The notes under the pieces are model-generated. The model did not search any database. It saw only the letters and a list, made by a program, of their open reading frames with translations, and was not told the DNA's origin. The position numbers and the translations under genes are program-made. A stretch of 64,000 nt of DNA from Cerioporus squamosus. Taxonomy: Eukaryota; Basidiomycota; Agaricomycetes; Polyporales; Polyporaceae. Below are positions 25,489 to 40,125 of the stretch, piece after piece; positions within the stretch are counted from its first letter, which is position 1; the number at the start of each line of letters is the position of its first letter. The DNA is taken from NCBI GenBank assembly GCA_022592435.1, contig JABYQS010000046.1:124001-188000 (forward strand). Direction: 5' to 3'.

Positions 25489-27362
25489 ATGGACGTCCGC
25501 CACTCGCACGGCACAGAGGTCTTCGTCGTCCGCGCCTGCTACGAAGACGACGCCGCGGACCTCGTCGCCGTCGGAGGCGCACACTCCGTCGAGGTCCTCC
25601 TCCTCGTATGTCGCCCCGCTTTCCGTCCCCTCCCGCCCACTCAGCCCCAGCCATGCCCAGTCAGAATCCTCCTCCAAGACAATCGCAAGCTTCCACATTG
25701 GCTCGCGCATCACCGCAATTGCCTGGTCCTCGCGCGTCAGCTCCCCCTCGCTCACAGATGATTGGTCAATAGAGTACGCTCACCTTCCTCTGCTCCCTGG
25801 ACGCGTCCTGACGCGTGACCAGGCTCGCAGTCGCCGGCGCCGACTTCAGTCTCTATCTCCTCTCGAAGACCGCGAACTCGGAGGAAGAGGTCTTTCCATT
25901 CGGGGGAGGTCTTAGTGGGCACCATGGCAAGGTGAACGACATGACCTATTGTGGCGGCCGGAGTGAAGACAGCTCCCGCTATGTCGCGACCGTCTCCGGT
26001 GCGTCTACCTCCTCCATTAAGCCTTAACAAGCCCCTCCTTTCATCATGTTGACGCGCTTGCCACAGACGACAAAATGCTCATGGTCTGGGATCTCCATCC
26101 CAATCTCGACATTGCTTCCCCACCGTCTCCCGGCGCAAGTCCGCCCGCCCGTCCACAACCTACCGCATATGTCATCACATTCCCCCATCCACTCACAAGC
26201 GTGAACTCGCACCCGTCCACCAGCAAGGAGCTCTTGGTGGCGGACTGCCGAGGCTCGATCTTCCTCACAGACTGGCGCTCAGACCCGGACGAGAACGAGC
26301 AAGATTCCTGGCGCAACTCGGCCGTGGTGGAACTTGTTGAACCCCGGGCACTCGCCGACGCCGCCTCCGGACTTTCCAACAAGTGGTCCGGGTCCGTGGC
26401 GTGGCGCCGCGACTCTACAGCAGAAATGTGAGTTCAAGTCCCGACGCGTATCCTATATATCTGCCCGAACCGCACTCGGAGCCAGTGCGCACCCAGAAGG
26501 TTCAATAGCCGCGAGCCCTTGGCAAGCTGCGCCATCTCGCATGAACGCAGGAACATCGGCCGCAGCGTGTTGCTGCAGGCAGGCAGGCCGCGCCGTGGTC
26601 CGTCGCGCGATGCCCGGTGTCTGCTGCCGCTGCCTGCGCTGTACTTCTAGTCTGTCTTGGCTCGTACGCACCTTCCCATGGACTGATTGTGCTTGCGTTT
26701 CCCTCCGAATGCAGCGTGGGTGCCGCGTATGGCTCGAAGTTCGCCCTGTGGGACATGGGCAACCTCTACGGCGGCAAACCGTACATGACAGGGACAAGCT
26801 TTGCCGAAGGCGGCCATTTGTTCAGGTACGTGTCACACCCTACCTTGCGCTGTCGTGGTGGTCGTGGTGGATCGCGACGTGCATGTCGTGTGCCGCTGCT
26901 GCCCAGTCGTGGTCGCCGCTGTCACTTTGCGGGCTCGGTCCCGCCGCCGTGCTGCTGCTGCTGCTGTCGCTGTCGTCAGAACATGCCATATCGCCAGCGA
27001 AGGTTTGTTCGCGGCCACGATTGACAGCCAGCCACACGCATGCGCGTCACGACTCACCACCCCCACACAATCGCCGCCGCGTCGTCCGCTGACCTTGACC
27101 TTGCCCTGCGTCTCACTCAACACACAGGTGGTGCCCGACATACCCCGACTACTTTGCGGTGTCGACGAGCAGCCCGGCCAAGGGCGCGGTCGTCCACGTC
27201 CACAACGTCACGTACACGCACGCGCAGCCAACCGCGTTCCAGATCGCGCCGCGCCCGCTGTACGTGCGCTCGTTCGACTTTGTCGCCGCGCGCGGCATTC
27301 CGCGCATCGTCGCCGCCGTGGGCCGCGAGGTCGTCGTGTTTTACATCGGGGTCGACTCGTGA
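25489..27362 (+). CDS. NUP37: Nucleoporin Nup37-like WD40 protein
   Basis: Nup37 is a beta-propeller of the Nup107-160 (Y) complex of the nuclear pore. The exons read MDVRHSHGTEVFVVRACY, TIASFHIGSRITAIAWSS (compare human FHHGVRVDGIAWS), LAVAGADFSLYLLSKT, HHGKVNDMTYCG, SDDKMLMVWDLHP, VGAAYGSKFALWDMGNLY (human VGAVAGNDWLIWDI) and FRWCPTYPDYFAVSTS (human FRWSTISENLFATT). The protein ends VVVFYIGVDS at TGA 27360-27362. Two late introns are unusually long for this window: about 285 nt from near 26428 and about 300 nt from near 26826. The second contains GTGGT/GCTGCT-rich sequence. Assignment rests on several aligned blocks, not on a full alignment. Confidence 0.82.
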
Positions 27363-28280
27363 GGCGTGGTTTGGTCTACGAGACTGTGCCTGTGTCTGTG
27401 CGATGCGCTGCGTGTGTGTCACTGTGTGTGTACCGTATAGTGTTACGTCTGTTTCTGTTTCTGAAGCGTGATGCCATCGGACCGTGACGTGCTTGGATCA
27501 TTGGACGTCCGTGTCGTAATCCCGCTTGACCGGGGATGGCATGCGATGTAGTGTTGAGCAAGTACTCGTATTGTGGCGCATCGCGTTGCGACGGCTACCG
27601 TACGATGCTGTTCTACAATCTGTACTTAGCAATAGATGATGAGATTGATCGCGGCTACTTGGCCCATTCAGCATTGGCATTAGAGCATCGATCAGGCAAA
27701 TTGTATTGACCGTAATACGCCGCCGTACGCGGCCCCGGCGCAGGGTGGGTCGCCGGTCGACGCGATTGCAGTGCTTTCCGGGGTTGTTGTTCGTCGAGGC
27801 GACTCTGGAGACCGAGGGACACGCCTCAGGGGTGATCAAAAGTGATGCCAACACGGCTCCGCGAACTCGATTTTCGGTACTTAGGTTTACTGGAAGACAA
27901 AGTGACAGTTGCAACGCGGTATAATGTACATGAAAGATCTGCAGATCTGAACAGCGGGGGGAATGCTATGGACGACGACAGAGCGATAGACAAGGACAAG
28001 GTGACAATATACTGGCGAGCGAGAGGACGGACGGGAGCCGGGGGCCCATCGGTCTCTCAACAGGTGGCATAGCGGATATAGTGGCGATGACAACATGGCG
28101 AGGCGAGGCGAGGGCGAAGGGGAACCGACAGGACAGGGAATTGGACAGCGATGATGACGACGGCGTGCGCGCGGTATTACATTCGTATATTAACTCTGAC
28201 GGGAGACGACCTGTCCGACCGGAAACGCAGGAGAGTTCCAAGATATCATGGGAGCCACGGAGGAGGCGAAACGAACGACC
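27363..28280. other. Intergenic region between NUP37 and the Zn2Cys6 factor (convergent)
   Basis: About 920 bp between two convergent stops. There is no coding frame with recognisable content and no tRNA. Presumably 3' UTRs and terminators. Confidence 0.4.
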
Positions 28281-31098
28281 TCAGCGCGACCCGCCGAAGC
28301 CGTTCGTGAAGGACTGCATCGGCGGGAGGGTCGGCCGGCCGTGGTCGTGTGCGCCGTACGTTGGCATTGGCGGCTGATCACGGTAGGAACCCGCGTGCCC
28401 GTAGCCATAGTCAGAGACCCCGCCGCCCATGTAGCCCGAGGCGGAAGGCGGAGTGCCGTTCGTGCGCGAGAAGAACGCCTCACCGGCTGATCCGACCTCA
28501 TTGAGCATGTACTCGAAGTACGTGTCGTCAGACTCGCTCATGGGCTGCAGCGCGCCGTACGAGGAGATGCCGCGGTTCGCTGCATTGTGCGGTGCGGGGA
28601 CGGGGTATCCGCTGTGGGACGACGACGGGAAGTGCTGCATTCCATGCGACGAGGAGCCGGGGATCGACAGCGGAGCGAGCTGCGGGTGCTGTGCGGGATC
28701 TCGGGACATGGGGTAATGGTGCATTGGCGGCATCGACATTCCCACTGAGGAGCGAAGCGGGGGAAGGCCTGCACGTCCATTGTCAAGTTGGGTCGCGCCA
28801 AAGTCAATCAGAAGCTTACCTCCTGCGAACGAAGGCGGCACGCCCTCCTGCCTGTACCCGTTCTGGTCAGCCTGCTGGCGTGCGCGTTCTTGATCCATCG
28901 ATACAAGACGGCGGAGGAAGCGGGCGTGGCATGCAGCCGAGTCAACCGCTGACCCGGTTACGTGACCGGCACCCTCATATGCGTCTGCAGCCTTGTTGAC
29001 GATGCTATATATTTCTCCGGCACCCACGCCAAGCTGAGCGATCGCGCTCGGGTTGCGGAGAAGCTGACGAGGCCGAGTCATCAGCAAGTCGGGTATATGC
29101 GGTCAAAGATAACTCACCCTGAGAAGGACGATCGCAGCATAGGCCGACATCACGGTAATGGACTCCTGCCCATACCGCTAGACCAGCATTAGCGAAAAGT
29201 TCTGACAGATCGCCTCGATGACTCACCAGAACATGCGTGCCCGCAAAGTCCTTCGACACGATCGACAGGTTTGTGCGAGCGCTCTTGAAGCACTGATGGA
29301 CTGCCTCCGAGCTGGAAGGCGAACGGCCCATCTCCATCTTCGGGTTGAGTCCGAAAGTGTTCAAGAACAGCCGGACATGAGACTGGAAGAACGAGAGGAA
29401 GGAGACATGGAAGGGGTCCGACAGTGGCGCTGCAGAACAGAGTGAGAATATTCTTCCCTCGTAAAGCAGCTTTGTGCACTCACACTTGCGCATCTCCATG
29501 TCCCAGACGTTGATCCACTCGTCAAGCTCCGCGTTCAGCTTGATCAACTCGCTCTCGACCAAGGTCGTGCGGTTGTGGTTGTACATGGCGTCCGTAGCAC
29601 GAGAGCCGATGAGGCGCAGGTGCGTGAAGGCGGCGACGATGACATCCTCCGGACGCGTCTCACGACGAAGAGGGCCTTCTTCATGCCAGCTGCGACAGCG
29701 TTGTACTAGCTCGTCTTCCTGGAGCATCCAGGCATTGCCAGTCTGCATGCTGAGAGAGCGGTCGTGAACGAAGAGAACGAGGTAGGTGCGTTCTTTGTTG
29801 CGACGCTCGAGCATCTGGAGCTCCGTCTCGCTCAGCTGGCGCACCTGGCGGTTGAGACGGAGAGCGATGGCCATGCGGGAGGCCATGCCAATATAGTACC
29901 AAGTCTTCTTCTCGCCAGCCTCCTTCCAGTAGGTCATGCAAGCGAATGCCTGCACAATCTCGACGCTCTCTTGCATCTCTGAGAATGTGTATACACACCA
30001 CTCGTCGGCGAGCTGCTTGACCGCTGGGTAGGCGGCGGGACGGAAGAATTTGCATATAGCCATGAGCATAGTGGTGAACAAGAAGGGTGACCGAGAGCGG
30101 ACATAGCTGGGCGAGTGGAGGGCAGGATCGAACAGATTGATGAATGGGTTCAGGCGAAGGAAGAAGAGGTCGAAGAACGTCGAGACCTCCTCCTCGGGGA
30201 TGATGCCAGCGGAGACGGGGTCCTTGGGAGCGTTTGGCAGGCTAGACGGAGGTTTGGGCAGAGGAGAGACTTGGGAACGGGTAGGGCTCTGAGAGGGCTG
30301 TTTGTGCGGCGCATGAGTCGAACGGTCGGTGGGGCTGCCGCGGGAAGGCGAGTTCTCAGTCGGTTCCTTGTTCATGACGATGTCCAAGAAGGAGGACCGC
30401 TGTGCTGTGCGGATAACGTTCGCGGGATATAGGGCCTCATCAGGACGATCGTCCTCGTCCTCGTCCATCTGGTCGTCGTCCGACTGGTGGCCGGAGAGGG
30501 AGCCATTGCCGGAGGGACCCGCGTACGAGGGACCACTGGGCGGACTGTCCTGAGTAAAGGACCCAGCGGAGGTTGACGCCTGAGAAAGGCCCGCGTTGGA
30601 AGGCTGCTTCGCTTTGGCGTTGTTGAGGCCCTTTTCGAGACGCCGAAGCATCTTGGAGGCCTCGGAGAGTCTGGAGGTGAGGAGGGCATACATGTGAACA
30701 ATGAAGTGGGACACGGAGGAGAAGACCGACTTTGAACCGGGCTTTCGGCCGCGACGGTGCTTCTCGAACACACATCTGAGACGGTGCGTCAGACGATGAA
30801 ATGGTAGTGGATTGAAAGAGGACTTACTCGGCACCGGACCTTTGGCAGCGTTGGCAGCGTTTTGTGCCATCTTCAGCACCGACGCATTTCATCTGACGTG
30901 GATGACGTTGAGGGGGGGGGATGGCGGACGAAGGGGATTGATACGTACCTTTGCCTGCCTGCAGACGGTGCAGGCACGGGCCCCTCTGACGACGGGGGTC
31001 TTGGTGCTGCAGAGATAGAAAGAAAGTCATGTTCTGGTGCAGCGGTGGAGAAGGGGGGAGACGGACGGAGGATTGGCGGATGCGGTTTGCGAGTCCAT
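28281..31098 (-). CDS. Zn(II)2Cys6 fungal transcription factor with Fungal_trans domain
   Basis: The first exon is MDSQTASANPP (ATG at 31096-31098), inferred to splice with a GTCCGT donor into TKTPVVRGARACTVCRQAK. The next exons give MKCVGAEDGTKRCQRCQRSGAE and CVFEKHRRGRKPGSK. Together these make a complete binuclear cluster (C-x2-C-x6-C-x9-C-x2-C-x6-C) with a basic tail. A likely short coiled dimerisation stretch (MLRRLEKGL) and a low-complexity Ser/Pro/acidic linker follow. Next comes a fungal regulatory middle domain (FFDLFFLRLNPFINLFDP, FLFTTMLMAICKFF, KTWYYIGMASRMAIALRL). The C terminus is Pro/Gly/Tyr-rich (YGAHDHGRPTLPPM) and ends FGGSR at TGA 28281-28283. The target genes cannot be told from sequence. 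The first-exon model is less certain than the rest. Confidence 0.85.
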
Positions 31099-33717
31099 GT
31101 TGATAGCGCTGCCGGGCAACACGGCGACTTGAGAGGATAGCGAGGGTGATTGGTGTGGGGAACAACGGGGACGAGGAGCTGGTGGCCGGGGCGAGCGAGC
31201 GCGACGGACTCGGGGCGGAGAGGGATGGGTGCGTGGGGGGAGGGGAGGGGAGGTGGGAGGAGAAGGGCTGGCGGGGGAGGGAGAGGGGAGGGAGAGAGGG
31301 TTAAGATGGGAAAGAGAGGAGGACGACGGACGTGAGACTCGGACGTGCAGCCAGACGCCGGGAATACAGTGCGAACTGGCCGGGAAAAGGGGTTCTGCCG
31401 CCCCAGCCGACGGCCCATCTCCTTTATTCCCCGGTTTTCATTCTCCGGCTACTTCTCCCGCACCCCCGGCGCCCAATCACAGCCCGCCCACGGCCACCTG
31501 CATTTCCCAAAGACGCCGGAACCGCCCAGATAAGGCAGCGACCAAGTCACCGGCCCTCTCCTGTCAGGCCCCGCGCCTCCCAGATCGCCCTCTCGTCCGT
31601 CGCAATCGCACTCTTCCTCCCGCTCTGCCCCTTTGCGTCCCGCCGACCGTCCAATGCCCGCCCGACGAGCAGTCTCCACGCAACCCTGGCTCTGCGCGTC
31701 GAATGCAGCGTCCTCGGCCACGCGGATCGCAGGGGCGTCTCGCCGACGTCACACTGCCAGCGATGCCCGCCTGTGCCGGCGCTCGGTAGCCTCGTTTGGG
31801 ATCCTCCTTGCCACGTCCTGTGCTTGTCCTGCCTTTTCGGGTCCTCCGGCGTTTACCTCGGTCGTCCTCGGCCTTTCATCTGCTCCCCGGCTGGCCTCCT
31901 TCCCTGCTCGGCCTCTCGCCGGCAACCCTTCCCCCCCTGCACGACTGCCCATCCCGGTGGTCACTCTACGAAGCCTGCTGCCTTCTCATGTGCGATCAGC
32001 CATCTCTCGACGCAAGTGGACGGCGACGAGTTCCTCATCGCCGCTCAGCGCGCGCTGCACACCGGCACATGAAGCTACTTTTTGATCGCCAGAAACAGCC
32101 GACCGCATACCCCAGCGCTCCGGCTCGCAACACGCTCCAAACCCACAAACTCAATTCTCTTGTTTCCTTTGTCTCCGTCCTCCCGCTCGTCACCTTCGTT
32201 ACCCGCTACTACATACGTATATGCCTCACTAACAGCAGTCTCCTCGCCTTCTCCTTTCTGTCTAAGCTCCAGCTGCTTCTCTCGCACGTCACGTCCGCCT
32301 GTCCAGCGCCAGCAGCGCGCTCACGCAACGCCCGTTGACCGCGCAAGGCGTTCCAACGGTTCCTTGGCAAGGAACGGGACTCGAGAGCCGTCCAGCTCCT
32401 CGCCGCCCCTGCTCGCCCTCGGTGTCTCACCGGCCTCTCTCGGCCAGTGCGCCGCTCTCGCTATCTGTCAATACACGCCACGCTCTAGCTCTAGGGGCAG
32501 CAGGCTATCAAAAACCTACGGACTAGGGCCGGCGCGGTGTCCGGGATCGCCCTCTCGCAAATCCAGCACTCATTCACCGGCTTTCGTAGCGTGTTGCGGC
32601 GTCGCCGAGCACGCCATACAGTACGCTCGATGATTCAGACTTGCAGTGTCTTGCGGATGGCCTGGCTCGGACGCCCGCGCCGCTCCGTGCTATCGCGACT
32701 TCAAGTGGCCTCCCTGCCTGCTGCCAGAAGAGGGCCGAGGCATCGTGTAGCTGCGTGCATCGCGGCGTCCCGTCGACCGGAGGCCGGGACGACGTCAGTG
32801 ATATTTTGCTTCCGGCCATTCACCGGCGTGCAGGCTCTTTTGTCTTTTATCCCATTGGGGCTGCTCAATTCTTAGAGAATTGAATCCCGAGCAATTCGAA
32901 TCCCAGGAAAAGCTGCGTTAGCCGAGAGCGGCTGCCAGCCGGGTGGTTCAGCGCTTGTATTGGCCTATCATACTCCTATCATACAGTAGCTCCAACCAGC
33001 GCCGACTTGATGGAACGCCGACAAGTCTCGTCACGCCGCCAGCTCCGATCGCGCAGAACGCAGAAGGGTGGAGCAGGCCGGCTTTCTAACTGCTTGCGGG
33101 GCGGCGGTTGACTCATGCTCGTCCTTCTTTGCCCTGAGCTCGGTGGTTCGCCCTTCAGAGCTTCAGCTTCAGTATGATCAGTATGCGCTATACAAACACG
33201 CTCGAGATCTGGGCGGAGGATGGGAATGGATCGCAGGTCTAGAGGGTACGCGGACGTCAGGAGCTTAGAGCTCCGTTGCGTTCCCTGAACGGCGCGCCCG
33301 AGGAGAACCATACAAGCGACTTCAGAGCGAGTGATAGGCTAGCCACAGGGTAAGGCCAGCTCGATGGAAAGCGATGTCAAAAAAAGGCTGGGCAGACTCA
33401 TATAATTGCGGACGAGAACGAGGGTCCGTCGCTTCATCGAGCCATGCAGAGTTCACGCATGTCTAGCTCAAAGCGTTCTTCTAGTCTCGGAGCTTTCTGG
33501 ACAGCACCCAACCCGAGCCGCGGCGTGACATTGGAGGTCAGGAGCATTACACAATGCACAGTCAGAGGGAGGACATGCAGCGAGTCTGTCGGACGTCGGT
33601 TTCCGACGCGGCCTTCGTGCGGTAGCTACATCCAGGCATCGGCCTCAACCGTGATACTACCGTGACACGAGTTGCGGCGCCTGCGTCTGCCGACGACAAC
33701 TTCAAGGGGGGTCCTGG
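31099..33717. other. Long gene-poor stretch (2.6 kb)
   Basis: This is the largest gap in the left half. It starts with the GA-rich tract upstream of the Zn2Cys6 gene, followed by about 1.2 kb of C/T-rich plus strand (31400-32500) with long but compositionally driven open frames full of Pro, Ser, Arg and Leu. The rest is plain unique-looking sequence. I find no domain, splice-linked frame, tRNA or rRNA. It could hold a long 5' leader or a non-coding transcript. Confidence 0.4.
31225..31320 (+). repeat. G/A-rich low-complexity tract with G-run clusters
   Basis: The plus strand is almost pure purine, with runs such as GGGGGGAGGGGAGGGGAGG at about 31236-31254 and further GGGG runs to 31300. Four or more G-runs with short spacers could form a G-quadruplex. 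On the strand of the Zn2Cys6 gene it reads as a C/T-rich promoter tract about 130 bp upstream of the start. Confidence 0.6.
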
Positions 33718-36064
33718 TCAAGCGATGGTCCACAGCTCGTCTAGCCCGTCCGCCTCAGGCACTTGCGAGAGCTCGAGCGCGGTCGCCGGCTCTTTGCGGA
33801 TCCTGCGCTTCGCCTCGGTGTCGAACAGCTGGCAAAGCAAAACGGGCGTGAGCCTATCAGCTCCGAGGAGGGTCGGGGGGCGGAGATGGAGAGGGGAAGG
33901 GGGACTGGCTTACCGTCCCGTACGTGTGGTCGAGGAAGTCCTCCATCGCGTAGCTCGGCCGGGTGAACGCCTCCTCGAAGATCCGCGCGAGCGTCGAGAC
34001 AGGCGCGTGGTAGTGCTGCCGGTGCGTGTAGAGCTCCCAGAGCGAGCTCTCGAGCGCGTTCGTGAGGTTTGGATTGCGCTCGGACGCGTCGAATCCGTCT
34101 GCGTGCGTGCGAAGCCGGCAACCAAGGATACGGATATGGGCGCGTATTTAGTAGGTTAGTAAGTGAAGAAGGCGGGATGATGGAAGGAAGCCAAACGGGC
34201 AGTTGGGGGATGGGTGAGTCATGGATGACAACGACATACCGCATTCTGCGCCGGAGAGGTCGTCCGTGCGGTGGATCATGGCCATCAAGGCCGGGTGCCG
34301 GCGAAGCATGTTGTAGGTGAACGGGATGAGCATGATCACCGCGGCCGGAGGCGCGTTTAGGGAGAGCCTTGATAGCCGTTTCACGAACGAGGCGACCAGG
34401 TTGGCGGGCAGATGCCTGTGAGAGATCGCGATCAGTTTACAATTGGCTGTGGCCGGGCAGTGCTGGGTGGGGCGTGAATAGGAAACCGGGCACTCACGTC
34501 GAGCTGAGGAAGAGCTCCGTGAGTCGGAAGAAGCGAGCGCGGTGCTTCAGGTGAAGGACGTCCCTGTCGAGGAAGCCATACAGTCGTGTGTAGAAAGAAG
34601 GGTAGTCCCTGAGGAGATGCCGCAGTGCCGTCAATTGGGGTGCTTGGATCGAGCAAGCGCGATTCGGATGTGCTTACAGGTTGTACTCTTTCATGAGCGT
34701 GAATAGCGCATTCAGCGCTAGAAGGCCGACGGTGCCCCCTGGATAGTACAGCAGTTAGGCTTAGGTCGGATATAAGATACAGACCGCATCGCTGCGTACC
34801 GTGGTCGACCGAAGAGCTGACCCAGTCCATGATCAAGATTGGTCGCGTGAGGTGGGGGATGACACCCCGGTGAAGAACGTTCAGGACCCTGAGCGAGTGC
34901 GCCTTCGTGGACTCGGTCGATCCCTGCGAGAGCTGCGGGAGAAGTGCAAGCCATGCGCGCGTGAAGACCGCCCGGTGCGCAGCCAGGGAGTGCAAGGATT
35001 GGTGGATGGTCAGCGTGTGCACGCGGGCGGCAGGGCCTTTTTTGCCTTCCGCGGCAGGCTTCGCAGGAGGGTCGTCGAAGAACTTGCGCCAGTCGTCTTC
35101 CCCGTCTGCGTCGGCTTCGTCCTCTGGGGCCTCATCCTCATCCTCGTCGCCGCCTTTGGATTTCTTCGGCGGCGGAGGCTTGGTGCCCATCTCCTCAACC
35201 CACCAGCTGTTCAGCTCGGACGCTTGTGTGGGGAAGGTAGTCAGGCGCTCCAGTATAGAGAGCAGATTGCCAGGCAGCTGAGGGGCCTCGGAGTAAGGGT
35301 GCTTTGAGATAAGGAGGCTATATACAGTCTGTAAGTCAGGGTGCATGGTGTGGAAGGTGGGTGGACGAACGCTGCATCGCGGAGGAAGAACCACCGTATG
35401 TCGTCGTACACACTGAACCAGGTGTTGACGAAGTGGTCGCGTACGTCCGGGTCCAGCGTACGGTCACTTTGAGACCCTGCGTCTGTCTTTCGCTTCTTCG
35501 ACCCGGCAGTGCGTTGCGAGGGTGGACAGAGGAGGAGTGCAGACACGATCTTGCGGAAGTGCGAAACGTGGTATTGTGGGGGCTGCTTGCTGTCGCCAGT
35601 GCGAGTGAGGGAGGAAGAGAGGTGCTTCTGGAGAGAGAACAAAATGTCCAGAGAAGAAGTCTGTCCCGTGCGTGAGCTACAAGAACTCAAAGGTGCAAGT
35701 AGCAGTGACATACCTTCAGAGACGGCTCCTCGTCCTTTAGCAGGCTCGCCAAAAGGTCCACGAAACTGTGCAGTCTCTCGAGCAGCCATGCACGGACTGC
35801 TTTGGCTTCTTCCGTGCGGTCAGGCCCAGAGAGGAGGCCGTTGGTGATGATAACCACGAAGACCCTGTACAGCGCATAGATGGCTTTTAACAGATGTGCG
35901 TGGCTCTCGGTGTCCAGCGCAATGTCGAGCAGGTCGGCAAGAGGATTCAGCGAGGAGCCATTAGAGACAGCGGCAGTGAGTTGCTTCTCGAGATCCTGGA
36001 TAGTCCGAACGGTGTCGTCCACCTCGCGCGTCTTGCGCTTCTTCGAGGGTAGAGATGGAGGCAT
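33718..36064 (-). CDS. NOC4: Nucleolar complex protein 4 (CBF/Mak21-domain, 40S biogenesis)
   Basis: Noc4 works with Nop14 in export and maturation of small ribosomal subunits. The start MPPSLPSKKRKTREVDD has a basic nuclear/nucleolar signal. Later exons give YHVSHFRKIVSALLLCPPS, FVNTWFSVYDDIRWFFLRDA, WWVEEMGTKPPPPKKSK and an acidic insert. The CBF-domain core follows: DDWRKFFDDPP, HRAVFTRAWLALLPQL, VLHRGVIPHLTRPILIMDW, GTVGLLALNALFTLMKEYNLDYPSFY, LFLSSTHLPANLVASFVKRL and PPAAVIMLIPFTYNMLRRHP. The end is DELWTIA with TGA at 33718-33720. The order and motifs match Noc4 rather than Noc1 or Noc3. An in-frame upstream ATG at 36157 exists; 36064 is preferred because it begins the conserved basic start. 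It diverges from CDC5 across a promoter containing the 690-bp repeat. Confidence 0.9.
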
Positions 36065-36164
36065 GACAAGCAAGGCTAGTTTTTGCGGCGCGCGGACGCT
36101 GTGGATGTGAGACGAAACCCTTCCGAATCCCGATGAATCCTCGAATATTTCGTGCAAGTCACGT

Positions 36165-36854
36165 GTTACCTTGCGTGCAAGGTCACCCGGATGGCGTTAA
36201 TTGAAGCCCGTATGTGTCCACCCTCCATTCCCCGATCGCGCTCCGATGTCTTCCGTCGCCGCACTGACCGGACCGACACATCGGATTACTTCGTTCAAGT
36301 TCTGAGCGCACGCACTGCAGTCTGTACACACCAGTTAGGGGACGCCTCTCGAGATTTAATGGCAACGTAGCTGACTTGTCTCCCGTAGGCAGACGATTTG
36401 CGGGCCTATTGAAGGGGGGACAGACGGCCCTGTAGCTGATGGCGACTCATTCCCCGCATGTTGCGTAGGGTATCGGTGTCGGAAGGGGATACTTAACCTT
36501 GAACTTACATGGTGCCAGATGAGTTCGTCCTTCGGTTGTTGAAACCGCAGGCTCTGCACGGTTTTTTCCAACTGAGGGGACCACGTAATCGAGGATCATG
36601 CTGGGTGTATCAGATGAATCTATTATGTCGCGCGATTGAACTCGTCAAGGTCATCGCTGTATGGGTCATGGAGATGCACCAAAGATGGTTCAGTGGACCA
36701 ATGCACTCTGGATCAATCACTGTGAAAGTCCGGATGGAGTAGCAATGTGATCGATACATCGTGCAAAGCCTGAGGGAAGCCGGCCCATACCATGGACTCT
36801 ATTTAGACAGCACCCGCACGCAAGGTATATGCCGCCCGGCGGCACTTCCCTAGT
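36165..36854 (+). mobile_element. 690-bp repeat copy A, putative non-autonomous Helentron/Helitron-like element
   Basis: It matches 51032-51720 in inverted orientation and appears identical except for one A/T homopolymer length (6 versus 5) as far as I could trace. Features of the 5'-to-3' plus orientation: it starts GTTACCTTGCGTGC at 36165, including a 16-nt near-palindrome ACCTTGC-GT-GCAAGGT. The 12-bp TACCTTGCGTGC (36167-36178) recurs inverted at 36816-36827, near but not at the 3' end. A GC hairpin (GCCGC-CCG-GCGGC) lies within 36831-36843. The 3' terminus is CTAG at 36850-36853, followed by T. Hairpin plus CTRR, no consistent target duplication and asymmetric terminal inverted repeats fit rolling-circle elements. 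No Rep/helicase is encoded, so it would be non-autonomous. It lies in the NOC4/CDC5 divergent promoter. Confidence 0.55.
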
Positions 36855-36973
36855 AAGGAGTAGTGGCCGGAATAGGAAATGTTTGGGCCATGGCGGCGCT
36901 GAGCGAGCTCCCGTCGTTCTTGACCACCACCTCCCCGCGTCCTCCTTCCCTCTAACTTGTATATCTCGCACTA

Positions 36974-39860
<2,887 letters not shown>

Positions 39861-40125
39861 GATGGACTTGTTTTGTGTACCGCCTAGTCGTACTACATAG
39901 GATGTTGTCGCTGTATCTGATGCACACCGTGTGTGCCCATCGTGCTCTTTCTAGCGTCGTGTGCACGATGGTCTGCTCCCGGGGGGCCTATGTATGTCCC
40001 TGGCGTCTTCTGGATTCTCCGCGTGCGCCGTGTGCGGGGAGTGAGAAGGACGCGGGCGAGATGCAGACAGGCCCCGGACACGAGGCGTCCTAAATTTCTC
40101 TGCAGGATGACAGCATTCAGTGCAG
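39861..40125. other. Short gap between CDC5 and the membrane-protein gene
   Basis: 265 bp that must hold the CDC5 3' end and the next gene's promoter. Part may be an unrecognised 5' exon of the membrane protein, whose signal sequence I cannot find. Confidence 0.3.

Noticed and set aside
31229..32338. Long plus-strand frames in the 31-32 kb gap
   Set aside because: They are driven by C/T and G/A bias, giving Pro/Ser/Arg-rich products with no domain and overlapping in several frames.
32880..32912. Possible tRNA B-box (ATTCGAATCC)
   Set aside because: No matching A-box, acceptor stem or cloverleaf could be drawn around it.
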